A DNA stretch of 64,000 bases, from the NCBI GenBank assembly GCA_947625485.1, contig CANQOP010000010.1, positions 1 through 64,000 of the forward strand. The letters run 5' to 3'. Positions within the stretch are counted from its first letter, which is position 1. Every line of letters starts with the position of its first letter. Below are positions 1 to 7,619 of the stretch, piece by piece. The stretch is from an uncultured Clostridia bacterium (GTDB taxonomy: Bacteria; Bacillota; Clostridia; Oscillospirales; Acutalibacteraceae). The notes under the pieces are model-generated. The model searched no databases. It saw only the letters and a program-made list of their open reading frames with translations, and had not been told where the DNA came from. Both the position numbers and the translations under genes were made by a program.

Positions 1-107
1 AACTTAACTGTAACACAGAGGTTTTCTATTCGCTACTCTTTTTTCCTTTACTGTAACACATCTATTGTAATCCTACAGTATGCACCCACAACTTTTTAAA
101 TAATTTG

Positions 108-136
108 TTGCATTTTAAAAAATGCTATTGTATAAT
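108..136 (+). promoter_or_regulatory. Promoter of the secreted cohesin-like protein gene
   Basis: TTGCAT (108-113) and TATAAT (131-136) are separated by 17 bases and lie 34 bases before the AGGAGG-preceded ATG at 170. Upstream, the 11-mer ACTGTAACACA occurs twice in direct orientation (7-17 and 50-60), 43 bases apart, and may be a regulator site. Confidence 0.6.
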
Positions 137-169
137 AAAGGTGTATACAATCTTATAGGAGGTATACCT

Positions 170-1564
170 ATGAAAAAGTTTAGAATAAAAGGAGTTATCT
201 CCGTTATAATAGCGTTTTCTATGCTTTTGGCGTGCGCGTTTTGCGGCGCAGTGAGCACTTCGGCTGCGGACGGGACAAAAATAACCTATAAATATGTTGT
301 GACGAGTGAGTTGGCTGCGGCTTTTGAGGGAACTGTTACATACCCTGCCGACGCTCTCACGGTCGATACAATCACCGTGTTGGGCACTACGGGAACGTCG
401 TCACACACGGAAGGCAAAATTCTTTTCAATTCCACGTCGTCGGACAATGTCGATTTCAGTAAAGGACAGGCGGTTGTAACCGTTGTGTTCGCTGTAAAGG
501 GCGACTACGATAAAAACGATATAGTGACCGTTCTTTCCGAATTTTACAGCACAGATAAGGCTCAGAAAGGCGGAAACATACCGTATAAATATAAAAACGT
601 GATTAACGGCGCAGTCGTTTCGAGCGGTGTTGCGGATATTGACAATCCCGAGAATGACAGAACCGACCCTACGACTGAATCCACAGAGCCGACTTCGGGC
701 AAGCCGACTCAGCCGAGCGACCCTACTCAGCCGACCTCGACAGATCCGAGCGAGAAAACCTTCAGGGTAAATTACTCCTACAAGGCTACCCCGAATTCCG
801 ATAAGCTTGATACTTTCCCGAAGAATATAAAAGCGGAAACAAAGGAGAAAGCGCGCGAAATCGCAGTAAGCTCACTCCCTAATATAAAGAATCCGTACTA
901 CGAAAACTACCGCGTTGAGAGCGTTGCGGTTACGGACTCTATGGTACATATTCTTCTTGCATGCGACGAAAGGCTTTACTCCGTAAATGTAAACGGCAAA
1001 GAGCTGGGCACATACAGGTATCAGGAGAAAGCGACGGTTAAGGCGGACGGGAAGCAGTCCTTCCTTATTGACGGCGAGATTGTAGCGTCGGGCGAGAGTT
1101 TTACTTTCTACGTTACGGGAAATATGGATATTGTTACGGAGGACTTTGTGTCCGATGTTGACGAGGCAACTACGCTCTCCGACAACAGCCTGTACGCGTC
1201 CAACAACTCGGACGGGAAAGTGGAGATACGTATGGATTTACTCGCGACAGCGCGCGTTTCCGATTTTGCGAGAATGGGTGTTGCGTTCACGAGGAGCTCC
1301 GTAAAAAACACCGATATTACCGCGGCTGTTAAGGAAATTACTTCGGGTACGGGCAGAGCTCAAAACGGAATTTCCGTGCACAATTCGACCGTGGATACCG
1401 CGAACGTTTCGGGTCAGTATCAGTTTACATATGTACCCACGCTTACAGCGGACAGCGTCGGAACTGACACGGTTATTAACTTCTACGCCTATACAGTGAA
1501 GAAAAACGGAGAGGTGCTTGTAAGCACACCTAAAAGGCTTAACGTAGCGGACGCGCTCGCGTAA
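170..1564 (+). CDS. Secreted protein with cohesin-like N-terminal module and Thr/Pro linker
   Basis: 464 residues if translation starts at ATG 170, which follows AGGAGG at the right distance; an in-frame ATG at 122 has no ribosome site and lies inside the promoter. A signal peptide covers about residues 1-32 and ends in a hydrophobic stretch followed by STSAA. Residues about 33-160 form a beta-rich module with a cohesin-like pattern (alternating strands, then GKILFNSTSS and a VVTVVFAVK strand). A linker rich in Thr, Pro and Ser (about 165-200) leads to a C-terminal region of unknown fold. There is no LPXTG or SLH anchor, so it is probably released or held by partners. The gene stands alone and ends at a bidirectional terminator. 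The cohesin-like call is inference from pattern only; the C-terminal half is unrecognised. Confidence 0.7.
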   Translation: MKKFRIKGVISVIIAFSMLLACAFCGAVSTSAADGTKITYKYVVTSELAAAFEGTVTYPADALTVDTITVLGTTGTSSHTEGKILFNSTSSDNVDFSKGQAVVTVVFAVKGDYDKNDIVTVLSEFYSTDKAQKGGNIPYKYKNVINGAVVSSGVADIDNPENDRTDPTTESTEPTSGKPTQPSDPTQPTSTDPSEKTFRVNYSYKATPNSDKLDTFPKNIKAETKEKAREIAVSSLPNIKNPYYENYRVESVAVTDSMVHILLACDERLYSVNVNGKELGTYRYQEKATVKADGKQSFLIDGEIVASGESFTFYVTGNMDIVTEDFVSDVDEATTLSDNSLYASNNSDGKVEIRMDLLATARVSDFARMGVAFTRSSVKNTDITAAVKEITSGTGRAQNGISVHNSTVDTANVSGQYQFTYVPTLTADSVGTDTVINFYAYTVKKNGEVLVSTPKRLNVADALA

Positions 1565-1598
1565 GTGAAATGAATTGTAAATTATAGTATATACAGAC

Positions 1599-1627
1599 GA
1601 AAACCGCTCCGAAAGGAGCGGTTTTTT
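1599..1627. terminator. Bidirectional intrinsic terminator
   Basis: The stem ACCGCTCC/GGAGCGGT with a GAAA loop is flanked by A and T runs on its two sides. It serves the converging genes ending at 1564 and 1643. Confidence 0.85.
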
Positions 1628-1642
1628 AGCGGGTAAGGCGGA

Positions 1643-2773
1643 TTATCTTGTAAGTGTAAGATTACCCTTATTATAGCTTATGTTTACCGTTTGGTTCTCG
1701 GTTGTGCCGTCCGAGTAGGTAACGGTTACGTCGATTGTCGCCCCGTCAAGAATAATTTTTGTGAGCTCTCCGAAAATTTTATCCTCCTGTTTAATGAGGT
1801 TTCTGTACTCGTCGGAGTTATACATCTTTTCTTCTCTGTCGTAGTACTCCTCGTAGCTCTTCGGTGTAAAGCCGTCAAAATATTTTTTCTCAAGCAGGTC
1901 GAATTTTTCGTAAATCTTGTTCCATTCCCCGTACAGCTTTACTACCTCGGGATCGGAATGGTCCGCCTCGAGGAGCAGACGGATAGTGTTGTTGGGGAGG
2001 ACTTTCTGTACCTTGTCCTCGACACAGGGGTTGTTGTAAGTGAATCCGTCGCACCAGATATTTCCGCCGTTCACGTAGTGCGCCTTAAATTCGTCAGGGG
2101 TGTACTGCGAGTTTTCGAGACTGTCGTGGTCTGAAAACAGACTGAGAAATTCTTTCTGCGCCGTTTTCCAGCTATTGTACTCTTTTGTGCTGTACTTTAC
2201 GCCTCCGAAGTTAAAATATTCGGTGCCGTTTTTGTCCTTTGTCGTGGTGTAATCACCCTCAACGGAGAAGTATGTGCCCTTCTTATTCGCCTTAAATGCA
2301 ACGGACTTGATGTTTTTGCCGACAATCTGGAAATTTTCCAGCGGACAGCGGCAGAAGTAGTCCATAAAGCCGTCCTTTGTGTAAAATTCGGGCTTATCCG
2401 CCTCGGGGTCAACCTCCATACACGGACCGTTGTCTCCCGTTGTGATTGAGTAAGCTCCAACGACAGAGGTGTCGGCGGGATAGGTCGGAGTTTTGTCGTT
2501 CTTGGAATATGACGCAGCGTTTACGGTTATTATAAAGCCGTTTTTCGGCGTGTCCGAGCCTGAGATAAGGTACGCCGAGGAGCCGACAACGGCTACGGCG
2601 AGCGCGGCGGCTATCGTCTTGAGCCAAAATGGTTTTCTTGATTTTGCGGCTTCGGTTTTCATAGTTTTTTCAGCCTGACGCATTTGAACGGTAATAATTC
2701 GCTTTTGCTCTTCGGTCAGGGTGAGAAGGTCATTTTCTGCTTTGTATCTATTAACGTCAAATTTATCAGCCAT
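1643..2773 (-). CDS. Membrane-anchored anti-sigma-type protein paired with an ECF sigma factor
   Basis: 376 residues. A cytoplasmic N-terminal part (about 1-48, with a basic KSRKPFWLK end) precedes one membrane helix (about 50-72) and a large extracellular domain. The start ATG overlaps the end of the sigma-factor gene by 8 bases, which indicates translational coupling. This is the usual layout for an ECF sigma factor and its membrane anti-sigma factor. Just outside the helix is the segment FIITVNAAS; the unlinked pair at 58296-59610 has FIIKANAAT at the same place, so the two anti-sigma proteins are paralogues. The signal sensed is unknown. There is no zinc-binding ZAS motif that I can see, so the anti-sigma role rests on context and topology. 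Confidence 0.7.
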   Translation of the reverse strand: MADKFDVNRYKAENDLLTLTEEQKRIITVQMRQAEKTMKTEAAKSRKPFWLKTIAAALAVAVVGSSAYLISGSDTPKNGFIITVNAASYSKNDKTPTYPADTSVVGAYSITTGDNGPCMEVDPEADKPEFYTKDGFMDYFCRCPLENFQIVGKNIKSVAFKANKKGTYFSVEGDYTTTKDKNGTEYFNFGGVKYSTKEYNSWKTAQKEFLSLFSDHDSLENSQYTPDEFKAHYVNGGNIWCDGFTYNNPCVEDKVQKVLPNNTIRLLLEADHSDPEVVKLYGEWNKIYEKFDLLEKKYFDGFTPKSYEEYYDREEKMYNSDEYRNLIKQEDKIFGELTKIILDGATIDVTVTYSDGTTENQTVNISYNKGNLTLTR

Positions 2774-3266
2774 AGTAGTTCTCCTTTTCTAAAATTTTTT
2801 TGAGCTTTTCCCGTCCTCGGGAAAGCCGCAGTTTTACGGCGGATTCTGTCAGTCCGAGTGAGCGCGCTATTTCGGAAATCTTCATATCCTCGTAATAAAA
2901 AAGGTAAATTACGGTGCTGTATTTTTCGGGAAGCCGCATAACCGTTTCGCATAGCTCAAGTCGGGTTTCGCTGTTGTACGCAAGCTCGCTTTCCTTGACC
3001 TCGCTCAGGCTTATCACTTTCGTGCGGTGAGCGGAAGAAACGAGTGATTTCGAGCAGTTCACAGACACGCGTATCAGCCACGCTTTAAGGTGGTCGGCAT
3101 TTTCTATTTTGTCCTTGTGTTTTATAAGCTTTATGAAAACGTCCTGACATACGTCGAACGCGTCCTGCGGGTTGTGGGTAATATTGAGTGCGATTCGGTA
3201 AACGGTGTCTGAATATGTATTCACAGCATCGGTGATGAAGTTTTCAGCGCTGATTTTTTCATCCAT
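2766..3266 (-). CDS. ECF-type RNA polymerase sigma-70 factor
   Basis: 166 residues, the usual ECF length. Region 2 spans about residues 15-75 (DTVYRIALNITHNPQDAFDV, then DVFIKLI and LKAWLIRVSVN) and region 4 about 105-160 (LPEKYSTVIYLFYYEDMKIS and a helix-turn-helix ending in SRGREKLKKIL). The ATG at 3266 follows GGAGG. It overlaps the downstream membrane protein gene by 8 bases. By family knowledge it would direct polymerase to stress or envelope promoters when released by its membrane partner. A second, independent pair of the same design lies at 58296-59610. Confidence 0.93.
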   Translation of the reverse strand: MDEKISAENFITDAVNTYSDTVYRIALNITHNPQDAFDVCQDVFIKLIKHKDKIENADHLKAWLIRVSVNCSKSLVSSAHRTKVISLSEVKESELAYNSETRLELCETVMRLPEKYSTVIYLFYYEDMKISEIARSLGLTESAVKLRLSRGREKLKKILEKENYYG

Positions 3267-3488
3267 TTTCTTACCTCCTTCGCTAATAATACCCCTGAGA
3301 AACGGAAAAAGTTACATTAAATTTATATATCAACTATATCAACAAACAACATATTGCCGCAAATACTTTCTTCACTGAAATATTGTTGACAAATAACAAG
3401 ATGTGTGATATTTTATTTAAGCCGTAAGATTAAAATCTACGGTATGCATTAGTTAAGACTTATTAAAAAATGGGTTCATCAGAATTAA
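3267..3488. other. AT-rich intergenic region, no gene seen
   Basis: The region between the sigma-factor start and the fragment at 3489 is AT-rich. I find no open frame of note and only weak promoter-like hexamers (TTGACA near 3384). It marks the left edge of an AT-rich island that runs to about 4900. Confidence 0.4.
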
Positions 3489-3617
3489 GTCGAACATACG
3501 GCTGATTCGGCTAAACGGACAAATATTGGAAAGGGTATTTACTACTTTTATTTTATGAAGGCTCGCGATGGAGTTACGGTAAAAACAGGTAATGTAGTAA
3601 TGAAGAGTTATAAATGA
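3489..3617 (+). pseudogene. Probable 3' remnant of a gene coupled to the VanZ-like gene
   Basis: A 42-codon open frame (containing KGIYYFYFMKARDG and ending VVMKSYK) has no start with a ribosome site, but its TGA overlaps the VanZ-family ATG in an ATGA junction, as in a real operon. In the adjacent frame just upstream the peptide GSSELSRTYG ends in a stop. I read this as the tail of a decayed coding sequence. The parent family is not recognised. Confidence 0.35.
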
Positions 3618-4156
3618 TTACTTTTGAATTAGCTGTTTTATTGGGACTTATCTTTGAAGTTATTTATATATTAGTTTCTGTTATTTTAAAAGTCAGTCCC
3701 CAAAAAATTTTAGTAACATGTATATTTATTGCTTATTTGACAGTAGCAGCAATTATTACTTTATTCCCGATTAATATTGATGACAAGGCAGAATACTATG
3801 GAGATATAACATGGTATAATTATGTGCCGGGTAAAACAATTATAGATACTTTACAGTATGGTTTGAGCTTAACCGCATTAACACAGTTATTGGGAAATGT
3901 TTTGATGACGGTACCGTTTGGTGTAATGGTCTTAATGCTGACCAAAAATCATAAATGGTGGAAAGTTCTAATTATAGCAATAGCTTTTGCATCTTCAATT
4001 GAGTTAACGCAAATGATTATAGGATTTATAATTAACAATATGTATAGGACAGTCGATATTGATGATGTTATTCTTAATATGATTGGCGTTTATATAGGAT
4101 ACGGTATTTATAAGTTGTTACCAAATAAAATAAAAACGTATTGCAGCTTAAAATAG
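3614..4156 (+). CDS. VanZ-family membrane protein
   Basis: 180 residues with four to five hydrophobic helices. It carries the family's spaced conserved residues: an LGNVLMTVPFG segment (about 96-106), SSIELTQM (about 133-140) and RTVDIDDVILNMIG near the end. VanZ-family proteins are poorly understood integral membrane proteins, best known from low-level teicoplanin resistance; a resistance role here is not implied. The gene is distinctly AT-rich compared with its neighbours, uses many TTA and ATA codons, and overlaps an upstream gene fragment by 4 bases, which suggests acquisition by transfer followed by decay around it. Confidence 0.85.
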   Translation: MITFELAVLLGLIFEVIYILVSVILKVSPQKILVTCIFIAYLTVAAIITLFPINIDDKAEYYGDITWYNYVPGKTIIDTLQYGLSLTALTQLLGNVLMTVPFGVMVLMLTKNHKWWKVLIIAIAFASSIELTQMIIGFIINNMYRTVDIDDVILNMIGVYIGYGIYKLLPNKIKTYCSLK

Positions 4157-4329
4157 CTCAAAAACTTTTTACGCAAAAAAACTGCAGATGTTATAAAGAC
4201 ATTAAAGGGTATATTCCTATATCTGCTAACGGCAATAGGAAGAGAGGAGCAGTTGGTGCTGGTTTTACATTAACTAAAGTTAATAAACAATGGCAAATAG
4301 TATGCGTAATATCAGGTATTCCTTGTTAA
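4141..4329 (+). pseudogene. Possible C-terminal gene fragment
   Basis: A 62-codon frame starting at TTG overlaps the end of the VanZ-like gene by 16 bases and has no ribosome site. The peptide ends GAGFTLTKVNKQWQIVCVIS, which looks like the end of a secreted beta-rich protein rather than a complete product. It lies in the AT-rich island with other fragments. It could also be a non-coding chance frame. Confidence 0.25.
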
Positions 4330-4351
4330 TAAATAAGAGGGAAATAAAAGT

Positions 4352-4864
4352 ATGAAAAAGAAATGTATTATATCTTTATTGGTTTTAGTAGGCGCAGTTA
4401 TCATTTTAGCTGCTTTTGCAGTAAAATTAAATATGGTAACTCCTTATGAATATCTGAAACAAGACTATTTAAATGAAAATGACGACAATAAAGTTATTCC
4501 GTCTGAATTATTGTTTCAGCGTGATAATTTTGACGGCGAAAATATTTTATTGTTTTATATAAATAACAACGGCAATTTTTGCAGCGCTATACTAAAAAAG
4601 AATTTTTTATCATACAGTGTTTTGACTATCAGTTCTGAAGTTTCTTTGGACAATAACAGTTATATTTACAGTCAATACGGCTCAGATCCGCAAAACGGAC
4701 TATGTTGGGGATTAATTAAAGATAAAAACATTAAAAATGTTTTAATAGATAATAAACAATGTGAGTGCGTAGAAATTAAAGACTATGGCTTTCGTCTGTT
4801 CTGGTCTGTTGTCCATTATGACGACCAAAATCCTCCCGCCTTTAAAAAGATTTACTCAAATTAA
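4352..4864 (+). CDS. Hypothetical membrane-anchored or secreted protein in AT-rich island
   Basis: 170 residues. A basic start (MKKK) and one hydrophobic segment (about 5-25) suggest an N-terminal membrane anchor or an uncleaved signal, followed by an extracellular domain of about 140 residues with a few Cys (CWG, CECVE). A GAGGGAA ribosome site precedes the ATG. Base composition matches the VanZ-like gene rather than the core genome. I do not recognise the family. It has no lipobox Cys. Confidence 0.6.
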   Translation: MKKKCIISLLVLVGAVIILAAFAVKLNMVTPYEYLKQDYLNENDDNKVIPSELLFQRDNFDGENILLFYINNNGNFCSAILKKNFLSYSVLTISSEVSLDNNSYIYSQYGSDPQNGLCWGLIKDKNIKNVLIDNKQCECVEIKDYGFRLFWSVVHYDDQNPPAFKKIYSN

Positions 4865-5010
4865 AAATTTAAATCCTCTCATAAGCAATTAAGATTTGTG
4901 ACAGAATTAAAATTAATCCGTACGAATCGTCAGTGAAAATTATACCCCTTAAAAACTGTTTTTTGTTTAATATATTTTTCTGATACCTTTCCAAATTCAA
5001 AATAAAATTA

Positions 5011-5040
5011 CGCAAAAAAGGACTGCATTGTGCAGTCCTT
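5011..5040 (-). terminator. Intrinsic terminator of the 124-residue protein gene
   Basis: The stem AAGGACTGCA/TGCAGTCCTT has a TTG loop. On the minus strand it is followed by CTTTTTTGCG. Confidence 0.8.
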
Positions 5041-5043
5041 TAC

Positions 5044-5418
5044 TTATTTTGTTACTATTTCAAAGACGACCTTATCGCCGTTTTTAGTACCGAAGCGGAT
5101 TTCGTTGTCGTACTGCCCTTCCGTAAGGAAGTTATTAAGCACTGCCGCGGTGAGCGGTCTGGTCGGGTACTTGCTGGAGTCGCTAAGGTCAATCCATTTG
5201 CCCGACTGGGTGAGATACTGGTCGCTTATTTTTGCGAAAAAGTAGAAAACCTGCTTGATACTGTCGTCGATACGCTTAGACGCCACATATCTTAGAAATT
5301 CCGGTTTAGTGTAATCCTCGACGTTTACATTGTCTCCGTCGTATTTGTCGTCCTGCTTAAATAAGAGCACTTCGCCGTTTCGGACAAAAAATACCCTGTA
5401 TTCCTGAACAAAATCCAT
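5044..5418 (-). CDS. Hypothetical cytoplasmic protein
   Basis: 124 residues, no signal peptide or membrane helix. The start ATG at 5418 follows AAGGGG. The protein is rich in charged and aromatic residues and has no motif I recognise. It forms a single-gene unit with its own terminator at 5011-5040. Its composition is like the core genome, so it is outside the AT-rich island. Confidence 0.65.
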   Translation of the reverse strand: MDFVQEYRVFFVRNGEVLLFKQDDKYDGDNVNVEDYTKPEFLRYVASKRIDDSIKQVFYFFAKISDQYLTQSGKWIDLSDSSKYPTRPLTAAVLNNFLTEGQYDNEIRFGTKNGDKVVFEIVTK

Positions 5419-5641
5419 TTTTAATTACCCCTTATACCCTCGTAACGGGTCAAGCCCGCTACAATAATAATTATACGCATATCTAAGGGAAAATCAACAA
5501 AAATCTTAATAAGTTACAAAATTTTAAATAAACATAGAGAATAACCGCTCTTTTAGGTTGAAATACTTATGTTTCAGACAGGTATAATGTTAAGCAAAGT
5601 TATAATGAGTAAGCAGTTAAGAATTACACAAGTAAGGAAAC

Positions 5642-5670
5642 TTGCGAAACCGTCTTGCTGATGTTATAAT
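5642..5670 (+). promoter_or_regulatory. Promoter of the SDR/nucleotidyltransferase operon
   Basis: TTGCGA (5642-5647) and an extended -10, TGTTATAAT (TATAAT 5665-5670), are 17 bases apart. Transcription would begin near 5677, only about 8 bases before the GTG at 5685 and about 17 before the ATT at 5694. Confidence 0.65.
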
Positions 5671-5684
5671 CAAAAAGAATAGGG

Positions 5685-6428
5685 GTGGTTACCATTAAGA
5701 CTGTAGTTGTGACAGGCGGTTCGCGCGGAATAGGGGCTGCGGTTTGCGCCGCGTTCGCACGCGAGGGGTGCGCCGTCGCCGTAAATTTCAAAAAGAACAG
5801 AGAAAAGGCGGAGAAGCTCGCGCTTACTCTTACAGAGACCTACGGCGTGCCGTGCATAGCGGTCGGATGCGACGTGTCCGACAGCGCGCAGGTAAGCGAA
5901 ATGTTTAAAGAAGTCGAAAGACTGCTCGGGAGCGCGGACGTTCTTATAAACAATGCGGGCGTATCGTCGCAGAAATTATTTACAGACATCACCGACGAGC
6001 AATGGCGGGAGTGTATGGGTGCGAACCTTGACGGAGCGTTTTTCTGTTCGAGAGCGGCTCTGCCTAATATGATAAGCAAAAAACGCGGAGTTATTATAAA
6101 TATAAGCTCAATGTGGGGGCAGGTCGGCGCGTCCTGCGAGGTTCATTACAGTACAGCAAAAGCGGGACTGATAGGACTTACAAAGGCGCTCGCTAAGGAG
6201 GTCGCCCCGTCGTCCGTGCGCGTGAACTGTATCGCGCCCGGAGTAATTATGACGGATATGATGAACGGATTCGACGAGGATACTCTCGATGAACTGAGAA
6301 ACGAAACTCCTCTCGGACGGCTCGGAACGCCAGAGGATATAGCCGAGGCGGCGGTATTCCTAGCTTCCGATAAGGCGGCGTTCATCACGGGACAGGTGCT
6401 GGGCGTAAACGGCGGTTTTGTGATATGA
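5685..6428 (+). CDS. Short-chain dehydrogenase/reductase, FabG-like 3-oxoacyl-ACP reductase
   Basis: 247 residues from GTG 5685, or 244 from ATT 5694. The NAD(P) site TGGSRGIG is at the N-terminus, followed by NNAG, the catalytic Ser-Tyr-Lys set (ISS, then YSTAK) and the C-terminal GQVLGVNGG typical of FabG. The AGGGGTGG ribosome site (5681-5688) overlaps the GTG but is ideally spaced for the in-frame ATT at 5694, which would give the family-typical MKTVVVTGGSRG start. FabG proteins reduce 3-oxoacyl-ACP in fatty-acid synthesis, but many relatives act on other substrates, and there is no fatty-acid cluster here. Its stop overlaps the next start as ATGA. Confidence 0.88.
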   Translation: MVTIKTVVVTGGSRGIGAAVCAAFAREGCAVAVNFKKNREKAEKLALTLTETYGVPCIAVGCDVSDSAQVSEMFKEVERLLGSADVLINNAGVSSQKLFTDITDEQWRECMGANLDGAFFCSRAALPNMISKKRGVIINISSMWGQVGASCEVHYSTAKAGLIGLTKALAKEVAPSSVRVNCIAPGVIMTDMMNGFDEDTLDELRNETPLGRLGTPEDIAEAAVFLASDKAAFITGQVLGVNGGFVI

Positions 6429-7525
6429 ACACGGAGAACAATTTTGCGTATTTGCTTGCGCTGATTTCGGCGGCAATTAACGAAACACAGCCGCCCGAGC
6501 CTGACGGCGAAATTGATTTTAGCTTTATCTGTAAGGCGGCTCAGCTCCACGGTATGGCGAATACAGCCTTTTACGCTGTCGAAAAGCTGCGGACTAAACC
6601 AGACGCGCAGCTTATGAAAAATTGGAGAGACGAGCGAAATAAGCTCGTCCACAGAAATATGATACAGCGCCTTGAGATGGACGCGGTGACTGACGCGTTT
6701 GACCGCGAGGGCATTGAGTATATGCCGTTTAAGGGATTTGAGATATGCTCCCTCTATCCGCAGTCGGACTACCGATATATGTCCGACCTTGATATTTTAA
6801 TTAAAGGCGACCTGAAAAGGGCGGGAGATATTGTTTTGCGTTCGGGCTATACGGTCAAGCGGTCGGGGACGAATCACGACGACTGCTATGTAAAGCCGCC
6901 GTTTATGATGCTGGAGCTGCACAGCGCGCTCGTGGGGCTGGGTTCGCCCTACCGAGCATATTATGACGATATTTTCGACCGAACAAAAAAAGTCGGTACT
7001 CTTAGGCAGATGAGCGGTGAAGATATATATATATATATGATAGCTCATATGGAAAAGCACTACGCGAGTGACGGCACGGGTATTCGGTCTGTTGCGGATG
7101 TATATCTTTTCAATAAAAAGCGGATTTCAAGGCTCGACCGGGCGTATATTGACGATGAACTGAAAAAGCTCGGGCTGACGGATTTTCATAGGGAAATAAA
7201 GGGAATAGCGTACAAGTGGTTTGAGCGTGAGGATTACGACAGCTTCTCCGACAAGGAGATGTATATATTAAAAAGCGGAATTTTCGGAACGGAAAAACAG
7301 AAAATGCTCAACCGCAGGGGAAACGACAGCTCGGTACGTTTCCTGAAAAGACGGTTGCTTCCGCCGTCGGGGCTTATGAAGGAATGGTTTCCCGTACTGC
7401 GCAGAGCGCCGTTCCTGCTCCCGATTTTTTATATCTACCGCATACTTCGCGGAATATTTAAAAAACGCGATAAAATAAAAGAAGAAATTGAAATTATCAA
7501 TGCAAATAAACGTGCGGAAAAATAA
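6425..7525 (+). CDS. Uncharacterised nucleotidyltransferase-fold protein (NTP_transf_5 type)
   Basis: 366 residues. The centre has a polymerase-beta-type motif: a GFEICSLYP segment, then MSDLDILI with the two Asp of a nucleotidyltransferase site (about residues 118-125), and ELHSAL with a later acidic residue. This matches the family of uncharacterised nucleotidyltransferases found with surface-polysaccharide or small-metabolite genes. It is coupled to the SDR gene by a 4-base overlap and both end at the hairpin at 7550. The C-terminus is basic with a short aromatic segment (about 325-340) that could touch the membrane. The substrate is unknown. Confidence 0.75.
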   Translation: MNTENNFAYLLALISAAINETQPPEPDGEIDFSFICKAAQLHGMANTAFYAVEKLRTKPDAQLMKNWRDERNKLVHRNMIQRLEMDAVTDAFDREGIEYMPFKGFEICSLYPQSDYRYMSDLDILIKGDLKRAGDIVLRSGYTVKRSGTNHDDCYVKPPFMMLELHSALVGLGSPYRAYYDDIFDRTKKVGTLRQMSGEDIYIYMIAHMEKHYASDGTGIRSVADVYLFNKKRISRLDRAYIDDELKKLGLTDFHREIKGIAYKWFEREDYDSFSDKEMYILKSGIFGTEKQKMLNRRGNDSSVRFLKRRLLPPSGLMKEWFPVLRRAPFLLPIFYIYRILRGIFKKRDKIKEEIEIINANKRAEK

Positions 7526-7549
7526 TTTATGAGAAAGGATATTAAATAT

Positions 7550-7598
7550 AAAAAAGGCATAATGACAGTTTTCGCTGTCATTATGCCGTATTTTTATT
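7550..7598. terminator. Bidirectional intrinsic terminator
   Basis: A 13-base stem (GGCATAATGACAG with its complement) has A-rich sequence on the left and TATTTTTATTT on the right. It separates the converging nucleotidyltransferase and glgB genes. Confidence 0.85.
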
Positions 7599-7619
7599 TA
7601 ACAGAGAATAGTCGGTGTA

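Noticed and set aside
3614-4156. A glycopeptide-resistance cluster
   Set aside because: Only a VanZ-family protein is present; no VanHAX or VanRS genes are nearby.
5435-5465. tRNA-like hairpin (CGGGTCAAGCCCG)
   Set aside because: Only one stem-loop is present, with no acceptor, D or anticodon arms.
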